DNA of 64,000 bases from Neodiprion pinetum (Eukaryota; Arthropoda; Insecta; Hymenoptera; Diprionidae). Under the pieces are notes generated by a model. That model did not search any database. It was not told the DNA's origin and worked only from the letters and a program-made list of their open reading frames with translations. Position 1 is the first letter of the stretch, and the number at the start of each line of letters is the position of its first letter. A program made the translations under genes and the position numbers. Shown here in pieces: positions 25,721 to 36,464 of this stretch. The DNA is taken from positions 35,461,026 to 35,525,025 of the forward strand of contig NC_060234.1 in the NCBI RefSeq assembly GCF_021155775.2. Direction: 5' to 3'.

Positions 25721-28263
25721 TTATGCATATTATTACTATTCCAGCTTGTAACGAGTATGAAGACGAAAAGTTCACAGGCTGGATCATGGTCAGCCCAAAT
25801 CCACTTTTTTTCTTCAATTTAAGGAGAACAAAAAATTTCAGCAGCCTGGAAACTTCTCAATGTAGTTAGTTGGCTAAAAACCGATGCCATTCATTCAATT
25901 TTATTACGAGGGAGTCGTGCGTCCATTATATTTGTCAAATTATATTCTTATTCGCGAGCTACGAAAATCTCGATGGATTTAAGAGAGAAAGAAACGAGAC
26001 ACCACTAAGGAATTATAAACAAAAGTTTAGGTGTAGATACTTAGTTTCAAATGATTACAGAATCGTTGAAAACCTGGTTGATTTGTTCAATCTCACTCTG
26101 CAATGGATCATTTTACTAAAAAGACTATTTTCAAATATTTAATTCATTGGCAATCTTATTTTTATCATATTGGCATCGTTAAGCATTTAACTTTACAATG
26201 ATGAAGCGATTTTGATTATGATCAACAGATGGCAATGCTGAATCGACTTTAACTGAAAAAAAGAACAATCTGTTCAGTAACTTTGTAGAAAATATAGTCT
26301 TCTGAATAAAATCAGCCAATATAGAGAGAAATGGAACGAATCTAGAAGGTTTTCAATCTTTTTGAAGCGGTTTAAAATAGAGCATCGACATTTAAGCTTT
26401 TATTTAAATTAGAATTCTAGTATTTTCAACGTTTATATTTCCAAAGATTAGATTATTAGATTATATTCACGTACCTTACTAAGATAACAATTTGATAAAT
26501 CATGAATGTACGATTGTCTCGTAGTAAAACTAACAAGGGAAGTATCGATATTTGAGCAAACAACATCCTTAATTATTAGTTGAATCCGAAAAATTCTGCG
26601 TATCGAATTGTTATAAGATAAGAAAATGGACCGTCGATTGTTTTCGATACTATTCCTAATAGCAATTATTCTTGAAAACTCTTTAAGGAACGAGCAGGCT
26701 ATAAACAAAATGTTTATCACTGATATTGCGTATACCGGTGGTCGCCTTTTAATACAGCATGATAAAATACTATCGAATGATGAGTTTTTTTGACTACGCG
26801 TTAGGCAAATTATCATTTTTATATATTCCGATAATCGTGTTGGGCATAACCAAACTGCTGATGGGAGCCATTATGAATAGACTTTGACAAGTGGTGAAAG
26901 TACAAATCGGAAAAACTCACGAGAATGGTTGTCGGGTGTAAAACTCAAATCACCACCGCGTCATTTAACGGAAAAATGGTGACATTTTAATGAAATGAAA
27001 GTGAAGAAGCTCTTTTCGAATAATTTGCCGAAGGTTACTGTAAAACAGGATTTATACCTACTTTGTTAACGAATAGAAAATTTACATACGAGTAAACATC
27101 CGATCGTCTATAAATATTTTCATAATTTCCGTCATCATGTAACGCAGTGAGAAAAGGTCAGACATGTTCTTCTCTCGTATGAATTACTGTACAACTTGTC
27201 TAATTTGAATCAATGATTACCGTATACAAATTACAAAGGCTTATAAAGCTACACGTGTCATTCTCGTATATTAACAAACCTGTAAACAAATTCTCCCGCG
27301 ATAATCCGCTTGTGTGTTATACAGCTCGAGAATGTTTTGTTTGCTGTTAATTTTAGTGGTTATTTCACCGCGTTGATAACCACGGCAAATTTGTCCATTA
27401 GTCGTCGTCCGTGCGAAAAGCGATGCTGCTGCACGTCGACTCGAGCTTCGTATCCTTCGGTAATTCTACAAGCTTGTATGGAAATAATTCTAGCGCAGAA
27501 TTTTTATTACACTTTCATTTCCTTATCTAATGTATAATAATAATTACCATGCAATTCCGGTATGTGGGTCGGGATTAATTCTTGAGAAAATCTACCGGCC
27601 GTTTGCTTTATTCAGTCACGTTTCTTATTAGACGAGATGCTCGTTACGTAGCATGTGCGTGAAAATATTCATTCCAATTCACGTTGAATAAAAAATGAAG
27701 AGCTGAAGTTCGCGATGAGATACCTTGAAATACAGGCAGGTAAATACGAGTATTCAGCTTCGATCAAACATTTTTAATTGCCACTTTCGGTCAGTTTACG
27801 TAGACACGCTGTTTTAGTCTAACCTTTTACGCGATGTTACGAAAGCTAATCGCCCAATCTCACGGCAAGTTCTTCCCGATCCAAAATTTATTGGAAACGT
27901 ACCGAACGGTTTTTGCTTATTTTTACGCCATTCGTTGGTGTTTTGTATTTTATTATTTTGACTGTCAATTCCTTTGCCGTGTGTTTATTTTTTTCAAAAA
28001 ACTAAAAATAATCCAAACACTTATTTACGGCTTCTCTAAATCGGTTTGTTGCTTTTGGTAGTCGATCGTGACAACACTTTCAAAATTTTCCTCGACCTGA
28101 CGAAGCCTAAAAATTGACTGCTCATTCCCCTCCGAAAAAAAACAAAAACAGTGAATTCGACTACAGTTACCAGTCTTCGAAATCCGCTCGATACATGTTT
28201 TTCGGCATATCATATTCGCCGATCATTTCCTACAGGATAATTTAATTAATTTCCCACTTTCAG
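25721..28263. other. No gene seen
   Basis: AT-rich intronic sequence. The 122-codon minus frame at 26,448-26,816 has low-complexity, AT-driven composition, and its one donor-like site is in phase 0. Confidence 0.45.
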
Positions 28264-28412
28264 GCGCAAATGGAAGTTAATCTAAGGGGGGGAATATTCG
28301 ATAGTCCAGCATGCTTTGCAATTATTTGGCGCGAGGCAGCACCTGTCGAGCCTTTTGCCACGCCGTTCAGTTACCTGCATGTCCGAGCGGCCAGTCGCTA
28401 TTCGCATTCACG
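28264..28412 (+). CDS. Candidate plus-strand exon, product unknown
   Basis: A polypyrimidine tract ending CCCACTTTCAG precedes 28,264, and a strong donor GTGAGT follows 28,412, so both splice sites are present on the plus strand. From ATG at 28,270 the exon is open for 47 codons plus two bases. It reads MEVNLRGGIFDSPACFAI, then IWREAAPVEPFATPFSYLHV. I do not recognise it. It lies opposite the Drip introns and is not in a phase that would feed the Prip start at 49,279. It could be a first coding exon, or a leader exon of an antisense RNA. Confidence 0.3.
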
Positions 28413-30339
28413 GTGAGTAAACTCATGCAACAAATTTATTTCTCATAATTCCATGTATAAAACAACAAGTCTTATCGCCCTGCCAGATACGAATCAGCCT
28501 GACTTCCGTCTCAAATCCTTCACCTCACATCCTCTGATCCCGCTTAAAAATATGTAATTCGGAAAAAAAATAAACGTAACGTACTATTTTCACACACAGA
28601 CGATGTTTCTTACGCTAAACAGTAAACGAGAAGGAAAAAAATATCGGTGAACGTATCGGGATTGCAAAGATGTGTTAAAAAAGGAAAGGTAAAAATTTCT
28701 CGAGGACTCACATGCACGTATCATTCCCTTCGAAATTAACTCTCGTTTCGTTCCCACGTAATTATAATTATAGTTTCGTTGCAACAATGCTATTACGTCT
28801 CTTTTCAAGTTCATTGTCAGTTATAACAGGAACCCGGTGTTTTTCTAGGCTCATTTTTTCTCCCCTCATCCACAAGTCGGACAAGCAGTCGTCGCTTGTG
28901 TATCATCTATGCATATAATACATATGTAGGTATGTAGGGCGTATGTACCTGTGTATAACTGTCATTGATTTTAGCCGAGTGGAAATCTAAAGCGACGATG
29001 CTAAATCAACTCGTTAAAAAAACGTTCGTGATTTTACGTTTTGTGGGAGATTTGAATTACAAATTTTAACAGTGCAAACGTTCCACCCACCGGTTTATAC
29101 AGACGATCCCCTCTTTTGTATACGGCAAACTTGAATTTATCTCAGTCATTCGACGTCAGGTCGTTAATTTTTAGTTCAGTCACTAATTCAACGACCGCGT
29201 TAATAAGTTGAACAGATATAACCTGCGGTAAAAACTGTTAATTTAACCATAATTATACTTTACGTAACACCTTGTTCGTATTTATTCCAGGTACCAGAAG
29301 ATCAACGAGATACTGATATTGTTGTGGCTTGTTTTCTTTTTTTTTTTTTTTAAATCTAGTTCGTACTTTACTTTTTTTTATCTTGCGATGCGGTCGCGAT
29401 TCCAGCGACCGTGTAATTAGATTCTGAGTCAACAATATGCATTGCGTGGAATCACGCTCTACGTTCATAATAATATGTAGTTTTTATTTTCTTCATACTT
29501 CAAACAACAACCGCGGTTCTGATTGGAGCACGTTCAGGATGAATAATATAATTATTGATCAAGCATTATACAAATAGAGAGTAAGAATTGAAAATTTTCC
29601 AATAAAATGCTATAAAAAAAAACCCTAAAAATTTCTAAAACAAAAACCCATGATCCTATACCTTTACCGAGAACTCGTGCATGCGTAATTGCGTTTTATG
29701 CAATCATTACGAAGGTGATTTTCGTTCGTCGTAACGTGCAGTAAATGGATACAACAATCAGCGGGAACACCTAGTAATTAGCCGTAAGTAATGTATGGAA
29801 TAGTCGCTGCACGCGGGAATAAGAAACGCTCAAATTACACGGTAGATCGTATTTGAGTACGGATGATAAAAATCGATCAGTGTGTAAAACTGCGAAAGAC
29901 TTTTCTAGTGGTTTTTGGTAAGCGTATAATAACAGCAGCTGTAATGATTGCTCAAAAAGAGACAATGCCCGTTGTCGGAGTAACATTTGAAAGAGACGCG
30001 TATCAGTCGTTGAGAAGATTGTTTTCATCGGACTGTACATGTGGCAATTTTTTGTTCGCACCTTTACTAGACAACGTGGGTGGATTTGAAAATCGTTTCG
30101 TACAACTCCGTTCTTGCACACGTTACTTGTACCGTATACCTTCTCTCTTTCATTCAATTCTCTGACTGCATCGCTTCTGACTAATCTGTGGTACTTAACC
30201 ACTGTCAATCGTGTGTTATTATACCATATGCATGTACCGAGAGGACGGATCAATTTAAAGTTGCCGTAGCGAAACGAAGACTGCGAGCTTGTTGAACGTA
30301 ACGCGGTCGGTGCCTGAACAATCTCGATATTATTTTCAT
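28413..30339. other. No gene seen
   Basis: AT-rich intronic sequence with poly(T) at about 29,337-29,351. The 206-codon minus frame ending at 29,771 starts inside the foldback element and is not taken as a gene. Confidence 0.45.
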
Positions 30340-30920
30340 GGCCCAGGAGCGGGGTTGAAATTCCAAATTTGAGAAGTTTCAAAGGCGCCAAATTCCGAAT
30401 TATTTCCCGATGAAACTTAGTGTAAAGAAATCAAACTCTCACGAACCATGAAAGTTTCGAATGGTCTAAAACACGCCGCTCAAATTTCCGAAATGGCGAA
30501 AATGAGAAAATTTTAAAATCTGAAACATCGAAATCACCAATGATCGAAGATCTTCAGTTCTGTGAATCTCTGGCTTGACGAAATTTTGACACTTTGATCT
30601 TTCTTTGCTTTGAATTTTCGATACTTTTACGTTCGTAATCCTGGTCACTCTGATTTCCGGTTTTTCCGATTTCTATTCTATCGGAACTTTATTTATCGGA
30701 ATTTCGCTCTATCAAAACTTTACTTTTAGGAACTTTGCTCTATCGTAACTTGAACTTTGGGAATCTCGCATTTCTGAACTTTGAGCCGTCGTGTTTCCGA
30801 CCATTTGAAACTTTATTGTTTCTTCAAAGTTTGATTTCTTTACTTCAAGTTTCGCCACCAAATAATTCGGAATTGGCCGCTTTCGGAACTTTTCAAATTC
30901 CTAACTTCAACCCCGCCCCC
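30340..30920 (+). mobile_element. Foldback/MITE-like element, copy 2
   Basis: About 580 bp whose ends are inverted copies: AGCGGGGTTGAAATTCC on the left and CTAACTTCAACCCCGCC on the right, with the similarity continuing about 60 bp inward (CCGAATTATTT against AAATAATTCGG). The interior matches copy 1 at 14,423-14,947 in reverse orientation. There is no coding capacity and no clear target duplication. Strand is arbitrary and marks only that it is opposite to copy 1. Confidence 0.72.
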
Positions 30921-31765
30921 ATGATCGTAACATGCATCGCGAAGGTTCCGAAGAAGGTTTGCAAGCGTTACGAAACAAAGAGTGCAGGAATATTTTTCAG
31001 GATTCCATGCAGTCGCCTGTGTCCAAATGATTTTCATTCAGCTTTTATAGCGGCCCGTATCGAAATATTATATTCAACAGATCCACTTTGTACTTTACAA
31101 CTACGGATTGCAAACCATGACCTTCCCTCTTCGACACGCATACACGTTGTCACGATGTGCTGCGTTTTACTTGTCCATTTTTTAAACGATTAAAAATAAC
31201 ACGCGTGTGAAGGAAATTGCACAGACAGCTGTAAAGATGTAGAATCGAGACAACGCGGGTTGTCCTGCTTCCCCAACACGTCACTCCCGCACTTTTATCC
31301 TTCAACGTGCAATCTTGGTAAAGATCTATGTGTTCCAACGTTACACTGGCGTGAAGTGAACTCCAAAGGACTGATCAACGATCAGTGGGCTGTTTTAACG
31401 ACGAGAAGTTGCGCAGTTACGCAGGATCACAAATCGATCTCAACAAAAAAAAAAAAAGAATGAAATAAAATTGACACACTTCTGGGCCAACAAATCTCTA
31501 TAAAATATTTGAAAATACGCGATATCTGAATAAAAATTACCAACATGATTTAGAAAAATTGTCAGAACAATGCAGTTTTTTTTTTTTTTTTTTTTACAAA
31601 TTTTCAATACTTTTTTTCAGACCAACAAATGCCCACTCAATGAAACGCTCAAACACGGATCTCTACTTTTGGCCCAAGACCGTATCAAAATTTGTCCCAA
31701 TACCACGTGACTTCTTCTGTTACAAAATACAATCGAACACCCTTATCTGGGGTTAATTAACTTAC
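30921..31765 (-). other. Drip 5' intronic sequence
   Basis: AT-rich, with a poly(T) run at about 31,576-31,596. No coding signal. Confidence 0.5.
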
Positions 31766-31892
31766 CGCTCAAACGGCGCTCGCTGCCTTTGTCGATATCT
31801 GAAATCGGGTCTCGAAACGATCTTGGATTTTCCTCGGGATGAACCGTGGCGTCGTACATGTCCGAGTCTTTCTCTTTGGCCTCTCGACACAG
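31766..31892 (-). CDS. Drip: Drip distal coding exon (MYDATVHPEEN...)
   Basis: A 127-base exon has a good acceptor (GTTCACTTTTCAAG) above 31,892 and a strong donor (GTAAGT) below 31,766. It reads LCREAKEKDSD, then MYDATVHPEENPRSF and RDPISDIDKGSERRLS. It ends one base into a codon, matching the phase 1 entry of the common Drip exon. Translation could start at its internal ATG (31,859), giving a 31-residue acidic N-terminus, or further upstream, because the acceptor lies in phase 0. Composition is clearly coding-like. The link to Drip is inferred from strand, phase and lack of any other minus-strand partner. Confidence 0.6.
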
Positions 31893-33567
31893 CTTGAAAA
31901 GTGAACAAACTGTAATCCCAGATCTGTCCAAGTTCGTCGTGGCACTAATTATTACGCGTCGACGACGATTGAAATCCCGCTGTTGCAGAAGCCGTAAACT
32001 CAAAACGGGAACAAACGCCACGTTCCTGTTATCGCGGGGAATCGCAGGCAATCATTCGATAACGACACTCGACAAGATCAAATCTGGATCTGTGTACGAT
32101 CTATAATACTACCATAATACCGGCTTCGAAAAATTGACGGCGCCTGGAGCACGTTGTACAATTTTTATCTCAATCGGTACTTCAGTTGAACGATTTGAAA
32201 AAAGAGATTTTCAACTGTTACAATTTGTTTAGATGAAAAAAAAAAAAAAAAAAAACCAGGCTAGTAATTAATAAATTGCACTGTCGATTTCCACTTCATC
32301 GTTGATTTACGAGTCTACTTCTTTTTATTTCTCTGTTCCGTCTTCCTTTGCTACACTTCCAAACGCATTGCAATGCAAAACGGATATTCTGCCTTTGAAA
32401 CGCGTCGGAATTTAACGCGTGTAGGCATGAACGTGTCGCGAAACGCAGCAACTCATCGGGAGGAATACTAATATTCATCAACTGACAATGCGTGAAAATG
32501 TGTAAGTGTTGCATACCTATTGGGGATAAGATCTGTGTAACGCGTATATCTTCTCGAAACTCGATTAATATCGGAGCAACAAAGCAAAATGGGTTGCGCA
32601 GTAGATTCCGGTTCTCGATTCACGATCGCAGAGTCGATAACCTCGACTCGGGTCTCCGACGACGGTTTAGTTGTTTATACCCGAATTTTGATGCCAATTT
32701 GCGATTGCATCAATATCGCGAAACAATAAACGATATGTGTATATATATTGCAAATACATGTATTTAAAGTATACGAGATTTTATCGAGTCGACTCAAACA
32801 ATTCGCAAGCGATTAAGCCCACAAAATATTAATATATTATTATCTCGATTGAAAAATTTTACAGTGTGTAATTTTGCGGAAATTTGCAATACTTTTTCGC
32901 CTCTACAACCGAGGTTTTACGTGTGATATAATTTTTGGTTTTCCAGGTTTTGTGCCATACTTTGATCAAACGTTATCAAATTATAAGAGACAATTCAAAT
33001 CGTTACGATTAAAGATTAATGAGACCCACAGTTTGATTCAAAAGTTAACTAAATAGAAGAATTCTCGAGCAATGTAATTCACGCCGTTAGTGAAGACGAA
33101 TGAAACACCATGTAATAGAAGCGAATCCAAGCAAATTCGAACAACCCAAGCTAAGATAACAAAAATTTGAGACTGGCGTGTTTGGAAGGTTTTTTTTCTA
33201 TCAAAAATCTGTTGGGATGTTGTTTCATGTCCCTTCACTATCGTTAGTGCGAATAACAAAGTCTTTCTCCTCTCGCAACTTTTCATTCGGACTGTGGATC
33301 CCAATAATCCTTGAATAACGATCGATACAAATCACACGAAGATTAATTTTTACCACTGAAACGCCACAGTAACGAATTGAAGAAAAAAAAAAGCGCTTCC
33401 AAGGGTGAAACGAGAAAATTTCTATCAAACTGCGAGGGTAGCAGGAGCGTCTCGATCGGTCAACTTTGGCCCCGTTACTGCGACGTTCTCGGCCACTGGG
33501 GCAGTTTTGCATAAAGATTTAAGGTGTCCTCGGATATCAGGAGCGATCCCTTCCAAGCGTCGGACTC

Positions 33568-33606
33568 ACTCACTCACTCACTCCCTCATTCACTCTCGCT
33601 CACTCG
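33568..33606. repeat. (CACT)n microsatellite
   Basis: CACT units, partly degenerate, at the edge of the GC-rich block. Confidence 0.85.
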
Positions 33607-36310
33607 CTCTGTTACCTGGGACGTGCGCGCAAACCAGAACCGCGTTGCGGATGGTTCGCGAACGTGGAAGGCGGCGAACTCTCGCCAAAGGTGAAGATAA
33701 CGACGATGAGGGTTGGTTCTGCGCTGCATCATTCACCGGCAGTTATAACTCGGCGAGAGTGGAGAAACTATACCGGATTCCGTGACAGTTTTCCCCTTCG
33801 CACGGTACTTCATCGCCAACCGTTGTAATTCACCAGGATATTATCGAGCCTCTAATCAGAGCCCTCGGTCAAGCCCTCGAAAATATCCTCCTTCCTTAAA
33901 GCTCCGGGTGTTCTCTGGCGTGACAAAGGTCGTCGAATGTCGACGCGTTGCGTCGAGACGTGATCGGGAGTGAAGAGTCAACCCTGCTTTGCCGAGTCCT
34001 TGATATTGGCCCGATGACGTCACGTTCGCGTGTCGTAAAAATGCATCGACGCTCGTCGTTATCGCACGGAAGAAGGGGGTGGGGGGAGGAATCCTCCCTC
34101 CAGCACAGATCCGATCGTTGCTATCCAGTCCGTCAGGAATTGTCGAAAAAATTGACGGATCTTTCCGAAAGCCTTCGGAAAGTTTCAGGTTGCGATGTTT
34201 TTAATTAAGGCTTCTCGTCGGATCCTCGCTCATTTTATCAAACCATCCGAGCTGCTTTCGATTCAGGGCCAGTCGAGTAGTGAGATTACGGGATAATACG
34301 CCAATGGTGGCGTCGCGTGCAGATAGCAATGGGACAATTAGCATATGTGAGGTCAGTCGCTAGACTCCTCCGATGACTCTGCTCGGTGTTGTGCGGTATA
34401 GGAATCGCTGTATCGGGACAGGCCTGCATTTTTCATGACCATCGATTTTCGCGGGTATGTCGTTATTCGCCACGTTTTTTTTTTTTCTTTCTTTTTTTCT
34501 TTTTTCTATTTTTTTTTTTCTTTTCTTCTTTCTTTTCCGTCATCGACGCGAATCCGGTCAGCGAGTGGTTTACTCCCCATGGATTTTGGAAATTCCTGGC
34601 GAGATTCCGTCCGCGAATAAACGGACATAATTTCCACCACTGCGAACGAACGATTTATTCGTCTGCGGGATTTCCGACACGCATTGTTAAACTGACAAAT
34701 TGCTTTCTTCCGTTACTGTTTGCGCGGTATAAATACGCGCATGCCTGCAGTACCAGTGTATTATGTGTGTACGGTATTTTTTTAATAGAACTCTAACGGC
34801 TCCTTCGTCCAGAGATGAAACCAGATGCGTTGACCGCTCTCTGCCGTCGTTCTTGGTTACTGAACTACTTTTGGATAGCGCAGGGCAGCTTCGAGAAACG
34901 AAGAAGAATTTGGAACCGGAAATTGGTCAACGGGTTTTCGTCACGCTTTGTCCCACCTTCTTCTTCTCGCATTTCATTCGTACGCAAAGAGCAAACTCAA
35001 TGTTGGAAAAAAAGATACCTACCATCAGCAGCGTAGTTTTTATTGAAAAAATGAACTTTCGTCGCACGTTCTTGGAATATTCTTTCAGCGATTCGCGCAA
35101 TTGGCATGATGTCAAAAAATAGATGACTTTTCAGAATGTTCACGTTTCTTTTTTCATTTCATTTCTACTCCCGATCTTATACGTGAAGCATATGATTCTT
35201 GACCTCAAACCGAGATAAGTTTCTTTCCATGACACAGTTACATTGTGACAGGATTCAACTGTATTGAACGCGAAGCGTACGACATTATGATAACACCCAA
35301 GTACTTGCGCGATAGCGCGGTAAATCAAAGAAACTCGAAAATAATCTACTCGAAACTAATTGTAAGACGCACGGGTTTTTCTATTCTCTGTCGGTGATTA
35401 GTCGGACTTGTTCCTCTCTTCAAGGGCCTCAACATCTGGTTTACTTTCCGTTATTATACCGTATCAAAGCAACGCTCCGCGTACGCGTGTTCGCGTACCT
35501 ATGACTACAGCTTTGATACGGAATCGCGGTTACTCTTTGCCACAGTTAAGTCACTTAAGCCACTTGATTATCGCGTTTACATGCAGCTGTGTAAATGTTC
35601 CACACACGGTCCAAGTGTCTGAGTCGTGTTCGTTCTGCAGCCTCGGACCATCTGCGCGATTTCCAATTATACACGTCGGAATTGTGCCATCCACTTTGAA
35701 GTTGAATGAATTCCTAATTGCCGTGCGAGCTTTTTCCTCTTCGCTCGTTGTACGGCTACATTGAATTTTCAGAGACAGCGTCGTGCCCGTAAATGGGAAA
35801 ATGGGAGTACATAAAGAGGAATTCACTTTTCTTATGCTTGGACAATGCAATGGTGGCGTATCTCGGGTAACTCGGTATATAGCTTACGATATTTACAATG
35901 GCGTATAAAGATGGCCTGTCTGTCGCTACCGTGCGACATTATTGCCTCGTCATCCAACACCGTTTGTGGTTCGACGTAATCTGCGGACGAGTGTTTTCCT
36001 TTTGTTACTCGAGACCAGGTTACATAATTTGCTGTTCATCGGCAGGCAGCAATATATTATTAACCATCCGCGGTGTGATAATACATAGGTATATTATTTT
36101 CGTGTACGTATAAACTACAACTGCAGGTAATAAAGATTCTTCACTTTACGATTTGTGTATAATCCGCAGGATATAAAGCATATCAAAGCAGATATGTTAA
36201 CGGAGCGCAAAGAGAGTAATGTATGTTAAAAATAAAAAACTATTACAACGAGGATTAGCGGATAAATATTTACATTCGATTATAGCACGTTATAATTCAG
36301 TAAACCATTT

Positions 36311-36334
36311 TTCTCTCTCTCTCTCTCTCTCTCT
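36311..36334. repeat. (TC)n microsatellite
   Basis: About eleven TC units just downstream (on the minus strand) of the candidate distal Drip exon. Confidence 0.9.
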
Positions 36335-36416
36335 TTTCAAGCACAAGCGATTTCGGGGACCAGCAGAAGGAGAATTTTGAATTTAAGTCGAGCCCACGCA
36401 AGCTCGTAACTCTTAC

Positions 36417-36464
36417 CGAGGATCGCTTACAATCGGACTCTGCAGGATCGCTAATTTGTTCCAT
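36417..36464 (-). CDS. Drip: Candidate most distal Drip coding exon (MEQISDPAESD...)
   Basis: From ATG at 36,464 sixteen codons read MEQISDPAESDCKRSS and end in TCG before a strong donor, GTAAGAG. Phase 0 matches the acceptor at 31,892, so the two exons would join as ...CKRSS-LCREAKEKDSDMYDATV... and then enter the channel core. A caution: the ATG overlaps TATAAATGG (36,463-36,469), which may itself be a TATA box. In that case the first exon is non-coding and translation starts at 31,859. Confidence 0.42.

Larger units (their letters stand above)
31893..36416 (-). other. Drip 5' intronic sequence with GC-rich block
   Basis: Holds a GC-rich block at 33,560-34,120 including a (CACT)n tract near 33,568, and a long T-rich tract at about 34,470-34,540. 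A minus frame from about 33,735 (MMQRRTNPHRRYLHLWR...) ends in CAG before GTAACA near 33,615, in phase 0. It could also precede the 31,892 exon, but its donor is weaker. Confidence 0.4.

Noticed and set aside
26448..26816. 122-codon minus frame
   Set aside because: Ile/Ser/Asn-rich reading typical of AT-rich intron; donor-like site in phase 0, not the phase needed.
29771..30391. 206-codon minus frame
   Set aside because: It begins inside the foldback element and has no domain, donor or conserved feature.
33615..33735. Minus frame MMQRRTNPHRRYLHLWR ending in phase 0 at CAG/GTAACA, as an alternative to the 36.4 kb exon
   Set aside because: His/Arg-rich reading in a GC-rich block with a weaker donor; could equally be leader sequence.
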